NCBI GenBank assembly: GCA_044433115.1
Contig: JAWXTY010000002.1
Location: 83,474-147,473, forward strand
DNA: 64,000 nt
Reading direction: 5' to 3'
Origin: CAKUIA01 sp044433115
Lineage (GTDB): Bacteria > Verrucomicrobiota > Verrucomicrobiia > Opitutales > Intestinicryptomonadaceae
Shown: in pieces, positions 53,260 through 61,854 of the stretch
Layout: each line of letters starts with the position of its first letter
How positions within the stretch are numbered: position 1 is the first letter of the stretch
Program-made: the position numbers and the translations under genes
Notes under the pieces: generated by a model
Told to the model about the DNA's origin: nothing
Seen by the model: the letters and a program-made list of their open reading frames with translations, nothing else
Database searches by the model: none

Positions 53260-54237
53260 ATGAGAATTTTAGAAAGAGATAACGATTTAATGCTATTTGG
53301 TTTAGATAAAAGCAAGTCCTCGCAAAAGGGGGCTCTTGCTTTTATAGCTATTTATGTCTTTGCAACTTTGTTTGGAGTTGTGCTAACGCCCCTTTTATAT
53401 TGGCTAACAGAGTACTTTAGTGCTTTGTATCCTGAAAATGAAACTTTTATATACTTATTAGATAAGGGCGTCGATAAATATTTCGATAGAGCAAGGTATT
53501 TAGGTATTGTAGTTGGCTTGCCTTTTATATTTAAATATTGCAAGCTCACTTCTATAAAGGCTTTGGGCTTGGGGATAAATAAGAAAGTTTTGTCTATATT
53601 TGCAAAATATTTCCTGCTAGGCTTTTGTGTAATGGCTTTTATATATACATTGCAATTTATTTTTACAGATACCCTATTTAGGGATTTAAGCATAGGAAGC
53701 TTGCCTAAAATATTTTTAACATCTGCTTTGGCTGCGATTATTTTAGGGTTTTTGGAGGAATTGATATTCAGAGGGCTAATATTTAGATGCTTTTGCACGG
53801 CGTGGGGCGTTTTGCCTGCAATATTGTTCTCGTCCTTCTTTTTTGCATATAAGCATTTCAAAGTGCCTGACTGTGCTTGGGAAATGTTGGATTTGCACAC
53901 TGCCCATTGGTACACTGGCTTTAGTGTAGCCTATTATGACTCTATAGGTATGTTTATGGATTTTTCACCTGTGGCTTTCTTTTCTTTGAGCTTATTGGCT
54001 ATGTTTTTATGTGTAATTTATCTAAAAACTAAGAATTTGTATGCTCCTATAGCTTTTCACGTGGCAGTGGTCTTTGCTTTGCAAGTTCATAGAAAACTTT
54101 TTATTGTAAATAAAGACGATTTAAGAATTTTTTTCGGAAATTCTGGGGCAATAAATTCTTTTCTTTGCCTAATAATTTTGTCAATTTTGCTGATTTTTTC
54201 CATTTTAAGCTTCAAAAAAAGGGACGAACTTAGCTAA
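53260..54237 (+). CDS. CPBP family intramembrane metalloprotease
   Basis: 325 residues with about eight membrane segments. CPBP motif 1 FLEELIFRGLIF (EExxxR), motif 2 FFAYKHFK (FxxxH), and motif 3 APIAFHVAV (HxxxN/B-like with His) are present. The family includes Rce1-like prenyl proteases and bacteriocin-immunity proteins; substrate unknown. Monocistronic, followed by the dnaA regulatory region. Confidence 0.85.
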   Translation: MRILERDNDLMLFGLDKSKSSQKGALAFIAIYVFATLFGVVLTPLLYWLTEYFSALYPENETFIYLLDKGVDKYFDRARYLGIVVGLPFIFKYCKLTSIKALGLGINKKVLSIFAKYFLLGFCVMAFIYTLQFIFTDTLFRDLSIGSLPKIFLTSALAAIILGFLEELIFRGLIFRCFCTAWGVLPAILFSSFFFAYKHFKVPDCAWEMLDLHTAHWYTGFSVAYYDSIGMFMDFSPVAFFSLSLLAMFLCVIYLKTKNLYAPIAFHVAVVFALQVHRKLFIVNKDDLRIFFGNSGAINSFLCLIILSILLIFSILSFKKRDELS

Positions 54238-54590
54238 AAATCTAGCTTGAGAGGAAATCAAGTAAAAAATTGCATTGTGCTCAAAAATTTATGCACTTTT
54301 CAATTGTTAATAACTTGTTGAAAACTTATGCTTGAAAGTCTTTAAAAAATATACAATTATATATCTTATTCAAAAGGGTTCCCCTTGTTTTTAATTTTGC
54401 AAACAAATTCTTTTGAATGAAAAACACAAACAATAGTACTTTACAATCAATAACTTAGGATAATTATTATAGGAAAATCCAGAAGTGGTCTAAAAGCCAT
54501 TCAAAGTGAAAAATAGGGGCGTTTTAGCCTATTAAATACTTTGAAAATGAGATACTTATATCCTTCTAAATATTGTGAATAATTATAAAA
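54238..54590 (+). promoter_or_regulatory. dnaA upstream region with one good DnaA box
   Basis: 353 bp, strongly AT-rich, no gene. TGTGAATAA at 54574-54582 is the reverse of TTATTCACA, a full match to TTATNCACA, 9 bp before the dnaA start, as expected for DnaA autoregulation. Weaker candidates: TTATGCACT (54288 region) and TGTTAATAA (54306 region). Too few boxes to call an origin. Confidence 0.5.
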
Positions 54591-55955
54591 ATGAAACAAT
54601 TTTCTAACATATCTAAACATAATGAAATATGGGATTTAGCTCTAAATGAGCTGAAAAATTCCCTATCTGCAGATATTTTTTCTGAGTTCTTTGAGCAAAT
54701 TCAGCTCGAAAGTAGCCAAGACGATCACTATGTCTTTTCTGCTGAGGGTGAGTTTGCTGCAATCTGGATAAAGGATAACTATGCAGACCTTATTAGAAGG
54801 ACTATTTCTATCGTTCTTGGCTCTAATGCCACAGTCGAAATTTGTGCAAGGCAAGCTGAATTAGTGCAAATTCCTAAAAGGGAAACGCCAAAGGTTGAAG
54901 TTCCACGTTTTGTAGAGAAAAAAGCGAAAAGCCCGAATATTAACCCTCGCAACACTTTTGAGAATTTCATCATCGGCGAAGGTAATATGCTTGCTCACGC
55001 TGCAGCTCTTGCAACTGCATCTGCACCAGGTAGGACTTATAACCCTCTATGCTTATATGGAGCAACTGGCTTGGGGAAAACTCACTTAATGCACGCTATT
55101 GCACACTTTATATTTAAGAACAATCCAAATTCTTCTATATTATATACAACTTCTGAGCGTTTCATCAATGAGTATATTAGAGATGTAATGGACAAAAACT
55201 TTGCTCAATTTAGAAAGCGTTACAGAAATGTAGACGTGCTTATGATTGACGATATTCAGCTTTTTGCTGGTAAACAAAAGTGTCAAGACGAGTTTTTTCA
55301 TACTTTTAACGACCTTCAAGAAGCTGGTAAGCAAATTATCCTTACTTCAGATAGACCTTTTAACGAAATCCCTGATATTGAACAGCGTTTGATTTCTCGT
55401 TTTGAGTGGGGCTTTTCTGCTGATATTCAATCTCCTGACTATGAAACTAGATATGCGATTTTGACTAAGAAGGCAGAGAATATGGGGCTTAGCCTATCTC
55501 CTGATATTTTCGACTTGCTTGCTCGTAGAATTACAAAGAATGTAAGGCGTTTAGAGGGAGCTTTAAATAAGTTATCTGGATATAGCCTTTATGTTAAAGA
55601 CGATTTAACTGTAGAAAAGGCGACTCAACTACTTGCAGATACTCTTCGCCAAGAGGAGACAGATGGCAAAGTTGATATAGCTAGAATACAGGAAATTACA
55701 GCGAAGTATCTCGATATAGACCTTGCAGATATGTCTAGTAGGCGTCGTCCTGCAAAGATAGCGATGGCGAGACAAATTGCTATGTATATTGCAAAGAAGC
55801 ACACAAAGAAGTCTTTTGACGAGATTGGTAAGGCTTTTGGAGGTAGAGACCACGCTACAGTTATGTATGCGATGAACACTATTGAGACTTTGATGACGCA
55901 AGATGCTTCTGTAAAGAGTGCAGTAGCTTATTTGCAAAATAGTCTAAATTCTTAG
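54591..55955 (+). CDS. dnaA: Chromosomal replication initiator DnaA
   Basis: 454 residues. Domain I at 1-90 (EIWDLALNELKNSLSADIF), a short linker, AAA+ domain III from about 120 (NTFENFIIGEGNMLAHAAAL) with Walker A GATGLGKTHL (about 155), Walker B DVLMIDDIQLFAGK (about 217) and sensor motifs, and domain IV with the DnaA-box-binding signature GGRDHATVMYAM (about 425). Opens the origin. No dnaN or gyrB follows; the next genes are a phage-like cluster on the opposite strand. Confidence 0.98.
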   Translation: MKQFSNISKHNEIWDLALNELKNSLSADIFSEFFEQIQLESSQDDHYVFSAEGEFAAIWIKDNYADLIRRTISIVLGSNATVEICARQAELVQIPKRETPKVEVPRFVEKKAKSPNINPRNTFENFIIGEGNMLAHAAALATASAPGRTYNPLCLYGATGLGKTHLMHAIAHFIFKNNPNSSILYTTSERFINEYIRDVMDKNFAQFRKRYRNVDVLMIDDIQLFAGKQKCQDEFFHTFNDLQEAGKQIILTSDRPFNEIPDIEQRLISRFEWGFSADIQSPDYETRYAILTKKAENMGLSLSPDIFDLLARRITKNVRRLEGALNKLSGYSLYVKDDLTVEKATQLLADTLRQEETDGKVDIARIQEITAKYLDIDLADMSSRRRPAKIAMARQIAMYIAKKHTKKSFDEIGKAFGGRDHATVMYAMNTIETLMTQDASVKSAVAYLQNSLNS

Positions 55956-56117
55956 CTTGGTATTGCTAAGATAAAACCCAACATCTCAATGGGGGCGTGA
56001 AATCACCCCTGATAGTGCGTTTCAACTGGGTTTTGTTTGGTCATTATAACCAGATAACTCTCTGCTCAAAACCCACTTAAAGCCTTCTCTGAGTGGCAAT
56101 TTGACGCCCAATACCAA
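55951..56117. ncRNA. Candidate structured RNA downstream of dnaA (6S-like or switch-like)
   Basis: Outer arms TTGGTATTG (55957-55965) and CAATACCAA (56109-56117). Inside, TGGGTTTT (56027-56034) can pair with either of two identical AAAACCCA segments, at 55973-55980 or 56068-56075, giving mutually exclusive hairpins. A small terminal hairpin TGGT...ACCA (56038-56052) and a GGGG/CCCC hairpin (56000 region) are also seen. Rod-like shape and about 165-195 nt would fit 6S RNA on either strand; no family is firmly recognised. Confidence 0.4.
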
Positions 56118-56169
56118 AAATTTTTAAAATTTTTAAAATAATAAAAAAGCTCTTAAGCTAAGATATTCC

Positions 56170-56212
56170 ACAAAAAACGACAAAGTTCAATGAAAGCTTT
56201 GTCGTTTTTTGT
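56170..56212. terminator. Bidirectional terminator between dnaA and the phage-like cluster
   Basis: ACAAAAAACGACAAAG (56170-56185) / CTTTGTCGTTTTTTGT (56197-56212), perfect 16-bp stem with A and T runs serving both strands. Confidence 0.85.
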
Positions 56213-56226
56213 GTTTTGAGGTATTT

Positions 56227-56260
56227 GGGACTTCTAAAAATTGCTTTTTGATAGAATCCC
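56227..56260. repeat. Degenerate relic of the GGTGAGTTC element
   Basis: GGGACTTCTAAAAATTGCTT followed by TTTGATAGAATCCC: a short, mutated element adjacent to the stop of the gene at 56269. Confidence 0.4.
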
Positions 56261-56268
56261 CCTATTAC

Positions 56269-56886
56269 TTAATCTAAGTAGCCAGACTCGATAGAGGCAC
56301 TTGCTGTCATTTCGTCTATGCTGTAGATGTTATCATCGCACTCTACTAGAAGTACGCAGGGTAGGGTTTTGTCGAATATAGTCATATAGAAATAATATTT
56401 GTAGCAGTTTTCGTATAAGTCGTAGTCGCCATAGTCGCCGAGCAAGACTCGAACTAGCACTGTATCTGTTTGATTTGTACAACTTCCATAGAACTTAAAC
56501 TCATACTCGTCCTCGTCGACATAATATGGGGCAAACATAGAAAAGAAAACATTGTCATCTCTATGATAAAAGTAGAATGGGGCAGTTTCATTACTAACAG
56601 CAACTCTGTCTTGGGCTTCGAGTATTACATCGTATATATCAAAACAATAGCTATCCATATTAGCAGAGGAATAGCTTTTGTTGTGCGTAAATATATTTTC
56701 GCCATCTTTGCTTATAGATACATTTATGTTGAGGTTTAGCTCTTTGAGGTAGCCCTTCCAGAAGATTTTAATTGCCTCTTCTTGGGTGAAAGTAAAGGTG
56801 TAATAGGGTATTTGGGTCTCGCCAGTTATCCTTTGCAGGATAAAAGGGAAACCGTTTAGGGGGGTTGTTAGTGTAAATTCTTCCAT
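56269..56886 (-). CDS. Unknown protein, last gene of the phage-like cluster
   Basis: 205 residues, acidic and rich in Tyr, Phe and Asp (EDEYEFKFYGSC, YGDYDLYENCYKYYF). No signal peptide or membrane segment; predicted beta-rich by pattern. The start overlaps the preceding tail-hub-like gene by 1 nt (TAATG), so it is probably coupled to it and may be a virion or tail-tip accessory. No family recognised. Confidence 0.6.
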   Translation of the reverse strand: MEEFTLTTPLNGFPFILQRITGETQIPYYTFTFTQEEAIKIFWKGYLKELNLNINVSISKDGENIFTHNKSYSSANMDSYCFDIYDVILEAQDRVAVSNETAPFYFYHRDDNVFFSMFAPYYVDEDEYEFKFYGSCTNQTDTVLVRVLLGDYGDYDLYENCYKYYFYMTIFDKTLPCVLLVECDDNIYSIDEMTASASIESGYLD

Positions 56887-58697
56887 TAGTTATTACTTTC
56901 TGTAGAGCTTTCAGCTGTAGTCTCTGAGCTTTCTGTGGATTGAGATGCTTGTTCTTGGGCTTCTAATTCGTCTAGCTCAGCTTGGGTCTTAGGTTCTGTC
57001 ATTAGCATATATGAATATGCTTTTTCGCCATTTTTTGCTACCACTACTTGCTTGATTTCCATCTTTAGATTATATGGAACTTTGGCAGAGTCTATCTCAA
57101 CTTTATCTGTTTTTTCTTCATCGCCAAGACTTATTCTACTTATACATATATCTTCAGTAGTCGTATTTTCTTGGCTGTAGGTGTCGTTAATTCTTATAGT
57201 GGAAGAAGTGCTGGTTGTCCCTGTGGTCTTGGAGGTGGTACTTGAGGTGCTTTGTCTATATTTATTAAGCCTAAAGATTTCAGCAATATTCGAAGGGTAG
57301 AGCTGAGATGGCGTACCAGCCTTTATACTTAGCGTATCGTTAAATAGGTTTTGGCTAAGCTTCATAATTGGAGTTTGCATAGAAGCGTACTCGCTTTTGG
57401 CATTTAGTAGATTTAGCTTTTTGCCTACAAAATCATTTGCGTGTGCGTTATATAAAGTTATGGTAGCATCGTACTTGAGGGGGTTTAATGCTTCGTAGAG
57501 CGACTGAGCTAAGCCAATGGGGCGTGGTTCTTCGTAGTCCGAAACAACAGTCCTTGTAAAAGTGTGGCTATTTCTATTTATGGCTGTAAATTTATGAGTA
57601 ATCGCACGCTTTTCGTATGTTTGTCCATTAGAGTCATAGCGAAAAAATGCCTCTAGCTCCTCGGTTCCAGTGTCTGTATTACTTATAGCCCACTCAGGAA
57701 CAGAGCCACTAATTAGCTCATAAAAGTACGTAGGGTGATTTCTATTTACTTCTAAGATTTCTATATTAGTAGCATTCTTTAGAAAGGGAACTTTACTTTG
57801 CCACCACGTTACAGAACTTGTATCAAGCTCTTCGCAGACTATCTCTCGTTCCTCCTTAGTCGCACTATAGCCATCTAGCTCCACAGTTATTACTAGGGAT
57901 TTTTTCGATTGCGAGTTGAGGTCTGTTGGATACTTATCTATCTCGAGCGTATTCCAAGTATAGTCGTCTATAGTGTGCGTCTTTTCGTATTTAATTTCAA
58001 CGCCATTTATACTTAGGTCGTCTCTAGGCGATATATTATAGCTTTTAAGATTGTCTATATTTAGGTCTAAGTCCTTTTCTTCAAGGTCAGCTCGCCTTTT
58101 AACGTTTATAGTTGGAGTCTCTTGGCTGTAGTCAAAATAAGTTATGGCATCTGGCACCCACTTTAAAATTCTCTTAATTGCAGTCGCACAAGAAATGTCT
58201 GTGGTTTCGTCGTATAACATAGGGCTATTTACCCCCATAATCCCTATGTCAATATCAGCACTAGATTCTTGGGCATAGGCTAAAATATGCTCGAACTCAG
58301 TTGCTATATCTATGAGATTGCCATCGTATCCTTGCCCTAAAACGACGTGGCTCTTGTAGGTATTTAAGGCGATAAACTCGCTACTATTAGAGTCTGCGTG
58401 CGTCCACTTTTGCTGATATACAATCTCTTCAAGCTCATACCAAGAACCTAAGGCTTGGTAGCTTGTTTTTGTATTTTGAGCTGAGGCATCTTCTGGGGCT
58501 TTGTAGATTATTCCAGTAAAAACACGAGTTTCATCTCTATATAAATCTATTTTAGAATTTATAGAAATATCTTCATTGCAGGTAAATACAAACTCATCGC
58601 TCGCTTGGTTATTTAGCGTTAGAACTGCACTAGTTATATTCCAAGCGTCGAGAGTTTTTATAGTGGAATTTATTTCGAGCGTATATTGATTAGACAT
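56886..58697 (-). CDS. Phage tail hub / baseplate-like protein
   Basis: 603 residues. The start YTLEINSTIKTLDAWNITSAVLTLNN and VFTGIIYKAPEDA, and the middle WVPDAITYFDYSQETPTINVKRRADLEE, resemble tail-hub proteins of the gp27/gpD type, which begin with a beta-barrel and read out a threaded coordinate system. Residues about 480-510 are a Ser/Thr tract and the last 30 residues are Gln/Ser/Glu-rich. It overlaps the coiled-coil gene by 8 nt and the next gene by 1 nt. Exact hub subfamily unknown. Confidence 0.6.
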   Translation of the reverse strand: MSNQYTLEINSTIKTLDAWNITSAVLTLNNQASDEFVFTCNEDISINSKIDLYRDETRVFTGIIYKAPEDASAQNTKTSYQALGSWYELEEIVYQQKWTHADSNSSEFIALNTYKSHVVLGQGYDGNLIDIATEFEHILAYAQESSADIDIGIMGVNSPMLYDETTDISCATAIKRILKWVPDAITYFDYSQETPTINVKRRADLEEKDLDLNIDNLKSYNISPRDDLSINGVEIKYEKTHTIDDYTWNTLEIDKYPTDLNSQSKKSLVITVELDGYSATKEEREIVCEELDTSSVTWWQSKVPFLKNATNIEILEVNRNHPTYFYELISGSVPEWAISNTDTGTEELEAFFRYDSNGQTYEKRAITHKFTAINRNSHTFTRTVVSDYEEPRPIGLAQSLYEALNPLKYDATITLYNAHANDFVGKKLNLLNAKSEYASMQTPIMKLSQNLFNDTLSIKAGTPSQLYPSNIAEIFRLNKYRQSTSSTTSKTTGTTSTSSTIRINDTYSQENTTTEDICISRISLGDEEKTDKVEIDSAKVPYNLKMEIKQVVVAKNGEKAYSYMLMTEPKTQAELDELEAQEQASQSTESSETTAESSTESNN

Positions 58698-58824
58698 CGT
58701 TTTTGATATTTTCCATTTGAGAGCAAAGTTCAGCTAAAGAGCTTTCGAGTTGAGCGATAAGCTTGTTTAGATTTTCAATTTCTTCTTGAAGTTGATTTAG
58801 GGTATCTTGGTCGTCGTTATTCAT
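58690..58824 (-). CDS. Small coiled-coil protein, 44 residues
   Basis: Starts MNNDDQDTLNQLQEEIENLN and continues with a heptad pattern of Leu/Ile through LIAQLESSLAELCSQM, ending KNDV. The ATG overlaps the preceding gene's stop (ATGAATAA) by 8 nt and its own stop overlaps the hub gene start by 8 nt, a coupled arrangement on both sides. Probable oligomerisation peptide or tail-assembly helper; no family recognised. Confidence 0.65.
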   Translation of the reverse strand: MNNDDQDTLNQLQEEIENLNKLIAQLESSLAELCSQMENIKNDV

Positions 58825-59227
58825 TTTCTGTATTGAAATTTATAGTTGAAGTTAAAAATTCGTAGTTAAATATTACTGTGTTGTTTGTGGTCGAAAAAGA
58901 AAAATTGGTTAAGATTGAATTGTCAAAAGAACTTGAGTATTTTTTCTTCTTAGGTTTTGAGTCCTCACTAATTTCTAAGCTAAAAGTGCTTAAACTAGAT
59001 AAAAACGAAGAGTGATTTAGAGCATAAGAATTTGCTTCAAAATTACTTTCAAAACTGCTCTCTAAGGCAAAAGAGAGCTTGTAGGATATATTCTTTTTGT
59101 CGCTTAAAAGAGCATAGTCTTTTGCAATCACATTGTTTTGAACACCCAACCTACTTTGCTTTATGCTAAAGGAGGAGGGTCTGTTGTTATTGCAATTTAA
59201 GAGAGTGCCAGATAGTGTTATATTCAT
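58817..59227 (-). CDS. Unknown phage-cluster protein
   Basis: 136 residues, Ser- and Asn-rich with alternating hydrophobic residues (SYKLSFALESSFESNFEANS, ILTNFSFSTTNNTVIFNYEF), which suggests a beta-sandwich. By position, between a tail-terminator-like gene and the tail hub, it could be a tail tube or adaptor. Start overlaps the upstream stop by 1-3 nt (TAATG). Confidence 0.6.
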   Translation of the reverse strand: MNITLSGTLLNCNNNRPSSFSIKQSRLGVQNNVIAKDYALLSDKKNISYKLSFALESSFESNFEANSYALNHSSFLSSLSTFSLEISEDSKPKKKKYSSSFDNSILTNFSFSTTNNTVIFNYEFLTSTINFNTENE

Positions 59228-59658
59228 TATGCTATTATTTGAGAGATGAAGTTTATGCTTAGGCTAAAGTTTTGAGCATCAACTAGATATTCACTCCAAG
59301 GGCTTTGAGGATTTATGCTAAGCGTGCATTGCCCATAAGCCGAAGTAGCCTGCCAAGAGTGTAGGGTTTTAGATATGTGTTCAGCAATTTCTAAGGGCGA
59401 ATATATGTTGCCAGCACTTAGCCTTGGCGAATTTATTTCAATAGAAATTGCTATTTGACTAAAGTTGAAATTTCCGTAGGCAGACGAGGCTGTGTTTGGA
59501 AAGGGTATTTTTACTACAATGCTAGTCGTGTTTCCACAAATCGTAGAGTCGTTTGCATTTAAGCACTCTTCTTTTAGTATCCTAAATTTGTTTAGCTCAG
59601 GGCAAGTTAGTAGTTTTTCTACTATAACATCTTGTAGGGCAATTAATGATGATGACAT
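59227..59658 (-). CDS. Probable tail terminator / head-tail joining protein
   Basis: 143 residues: LIALQDVIVEKLLTCPELN at the N-terminus, a central beta region (TTSIVVKIPFPN), and the SPLEIAEHISKTLHSWQ helix followed by beta strands. This layout (helix, strands, helix with a Trp, strands) resembles gpU/gp37-like tail terminators that follow a Mu gp36-type gene. Assignment by pattern and position. 3 nt after the connector gene. Confidence 0.5.
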   Translation of the reverse strand: MSSSLIALQDVIVEKLLTCPELNKFRILKEECLNANDSTICGNTTSIVVKIPFPNTASSAYGNFNFSQIAISIEINSPRLSAGNIYSPLEIAEHISKTLHSWQATSAYGQCTLSINPQSPWSEYLVDAQNFSLSINFISQIIA

Positions 59659-59661
59659 AGC

Positions 59662-60117
59662 TTAGTTTCTCCTTTTGCGTGGAATGTCAAGATAGGCTGA
59701 TTTATTTGTCTTGGAATAATATGCTCCCTTTTTTTCGCTGGCTGTTTTTATTGCCTTGTCAGGGTGGCTTACACAGATTTTGCCTGTATAAATTTCTTCG
59801 AGGGCTGTCCTTGAAATATCTGCCATTTTCTTTTGTTGGGCAGTCATTTCCATAGAGGGCAATCTGCTTTGAAGGGCTTCAATTGCAAGTCGTAAGGCAC
59901 AGAGCTTAAGCTCTTTAGGGATTTTGGCGTGGTCATAGTCTAAGAAATTTGCAGGATATGAGGCGATTTTTGCCCTGATTTCTGCAACAATCATAGATAT
60001 AATTTCTTCGCTAATTGGCGAGCCTGCAGATTTTAATTCTTCGGCTTTTAGTAGCTCTACTTGGTTTTTATTTAGAGCGTTTTCGAGGTCTTGTTGGGTA
60101 ATTTTTGTCCAGTTCAT
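59662..60117 (-). CDS. Mu gp36-like (DUF1320) head-tail connector protein
   Basis: 151 residues from the ATG at 60117 (MNWTKITQQDLENALNKNQV). A TTG start at 60153 would lie inside a strong hairpin and is not preferred. The pattern of an N-terminal LTxQDLexal helix, then ISEEIISMIVAEIRAKIASYPAN and helices with LKLCALRLAIEALQSR is that of DUF1320/gp36 connectors. It ends in a basic tail (IPRKRRN). Follows the capsid gene after the hairpin at 60135-60164. Confidence 0.65.
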   Translation of the reverse strand: MNWTKITQQDLENALNKNQVELLKAEELKSAGSPISEEIISMIVAEIRAKIASYPANFLDYDHAKIPKELKLCALRLAIEALQSRLPSMEMTAQQKKMADISRTALEEIYTGKICVSHPDKAIKTASEKKGAYYSKTNKSAYLDIPRKRRN

Positions 60118-60134
60118 AGTGTTTTTTGTTAGCG

Positions 60135-60164
60135 GGGCAAGGCTATATTTCAAGCCTTACCCCT
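60135..60164 (-). terminator. Stem-loop between capsid and connector genes
   Basis: On the minus strand GGGGTAAGGCT-tgaaatat-AGCCTTGCCCC, 11 bp with one G-U pair, no T tract. Probably limits read-through or stabilises the capsid message. Confidence 0.6.
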
Positions 60165-60207
60165 TGTCCCATAATTACAATAAAAGAAATACAAATTTTG
60201 TTATTTG

Positions 60208-61122
60208 TTATTCTGTGCTAAGGCTTAACTTCTTTACACCAAGCGTGTTGCAAGCAACGATGCTAGAGTGATGCTCTACAGTTAAGTCAAAGTGCTTTGT
60301 CTCATCTTGAAGGTGAACAGTAAACATTGAACCATCTGAATTAGGCGTATAAAAACGCTTTAAGTTCGACGACTCGTCCTTCGACATCAAGTCTTGAGCA
60401 AAGAAAGCGTATACATTATTTGCCGCAATTAACTCCTTTGCATCTTCGCTAATTTGGTATCTTGCATTTAGAACTTTGCAATCTTCAAGCATCAACTTTT
60501 CAGATAATTGCTTAGGATTCATATAGCCAGAATTGAAGGCAGTTGAAGTGCTTTGAACGTCGAGAGAATTGCTTCTCATATCCCACGCATTTTCGCCAAA
60601 TAACAATCTGTTAGGGCGTATACCACTTTCATTTGAGCCTGCCATTAGCATAGCTTTTAGGTCAGCATCAGGGTTACTTGATGAGTCCCAAACGTTCTCT
60701 TGGGATTGAGCGATAGTATCTAAAGCGAGTATTGCTCTTCTTAGCTCGTTACGTAAAAGCCTTTGTACTAATACAGATGTGTAGCGTTCTGCCCAATCTT
60801 CACTTTGGCACTCGTCTTTATCTATACGTATAGTTAAGCCCTTATTTAGAGTCTTTTCGTAGATGCTTTCGCCAGAGTACTGCACGCTTTTAAAGTCTGC
60901 ATTTATACTTCTTACGTCGTCATTTTCTGAATAGAATGCTTGTGCGTTGTCGCTCTTTTTGAACTCGAACCTTCTGCTTACTGCAACAGGAGGAGCAATG
61001 AAGTTTAACAATTCTAACAAGTTGTTTTGCTCTTTAAAACCTACAGAGTACAACGTTAGAGGTACAGAGTATGTTGAATACCCGAATTTTGAGTCATTTG
61101 CCATTATAGTATTATTTTTCAT
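60208..61122 (-). CDS. Phage major capsid protein
   Basis: 304 residues. MCP-like features: LNFIAPPVAVSRRFEFKK, LRNELRRAILALDTIA and NRLLFGENAWDMRSN, then the C-terminal half with KQLSEKLMLEDCKVLNARY and a closing beta region. This layout is shared with capsid proteins of Mu-like and related phages. An internal ATG six codons in is an alternative start; AGGA precedes the chosen one. It lies between the decoration protein and the gp36-like gene, as expected. Confidence 0.75.
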   Translation of the reverse strand: MKNNTIMANDSKFGYSTYSVPLTLYSVGFKEQNNLLELLNFIAPPVAVSRRFEFKKSDNAQAFYSENDDVRSINADFKSVQYSGESIYEKTLNKGLTIRIDKDECQSEDWAERYTSVLVQRLLRNELRRAILALDTIAQSQENVWDSSSNPDADLKAMLMAGSNESGIRPNRLLFGENAWDMRSNSLDVQSTSTAFNSGYMNPKQLSEKLMLEDCKVLNARYQISEDAKELIAANNVYAFFAQDLMSKDESSNLKRFYTPNSDGSMFTVHLQDETKHFDLTVEHHSSIVACNTLGVKKLSLSTE

Positions 61123-61128
61123 ATTTTA

Positions 61129-61821
61129 TTATCCTTGTTTGATTAATATCCAGTTGATTTTTGTTGTAGCAGATGTTCCTGCAGAATTTAGTTTTAATTC
61201 TACTTTTTCGTCATCGCTATTTACGCTTGCAATTACAGAAGTTTCAGAGCCTCCTGCAGTGTTTATAGAAGCAATTACAGCGTCGCCTTCGCTCAAGCCG
61301 TAAAGCTCAAAACTATCTGTAGTTGAGCTAGTTGCCCAAGTGTGTACGCCACAAGCATATACTTGCCAAGCACGATTTCCAAAGCCTTGAGGCTCAACTT
61401 CTACGACACAATTTGCACTTGCAGAATTTAGGGCGACCCCTATTTTATACGCACCTGAAAAAGGCGTAGAGCTAACTTTCCCATAGTCTGCTAAATAGAG
61501 AGTATCTCCAGCACTTACGCTACTTTCTACTGTGCATAATATCGTTTGAGGCACGCTTGCACCAAGGGCTATTGCTATGATTTCGTCAGCGTCAGCACTA
61601 TCGCAAGATACGCCTATAGGCATATCGTATTTCATTGCCACATCGACTTTTCCTTGTTGAGTAGAATAGACAATTAGGTTTGGTTTAGATATATCATTTT
61701 CGGCAATCATAGTTATAAAACCAGCGTGCGTTCCCTCTGCAATGTTGCAGAAAGTAGATATATTAGTTCTTGTTAATAATGCTTTTAGGGCATTGTGTTT
61801 GTTTTTTATTATTTTTATCAT
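61129..61821 (-). CDS. DUF2190-like capsid decoration (cement) protein
   Basis: 230 residues. The middle section MPIGVSCDSADADEIIAIA and SSVSAGDTLYLADYGKVSS fits DUF2190-type small decoration proteins (gpD-like) that stabilise the capsid. The C-terminal 80 residues (WQVYACGVHTWATSS...TKINWILIKQG) add a second beta-rich domain not usual for the family. It lies between the protease and major capsid genes. Confidence 0.6.
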   Translation of the reverse strand: MIKIIKNKHNALKALLTRTNISTFCNIAEGTHAGFITMIAENDISKPNLIVYSTQQGKVDVAMKYDMPIGVSCDSADADEIIAIALGASVPQTILCTVESSVSAGDTLYLADYGKVSSTPFSGAYKIGVALNSASANCVVEVEPQGFGNRAWQVYACGVHTWATSSTTDSFELYGLSEGDAVIASINTAGGSETSVIASVNSDDEKVELKLNSAGTSATTKINWILIKQG

Positions 61822-61854
61822 TTTGTTTTATTGTTGTATCGCACTTGCGATTAT

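Noticed and set aside
54238..54590. Replication origin next to dnaA
   Set aside because: Only one full DnaA box and two weak ones are seen, without a clear DUE/box cluster. Kept as dnaA regulatory DNA only; skew analysis of the genome would be needed.
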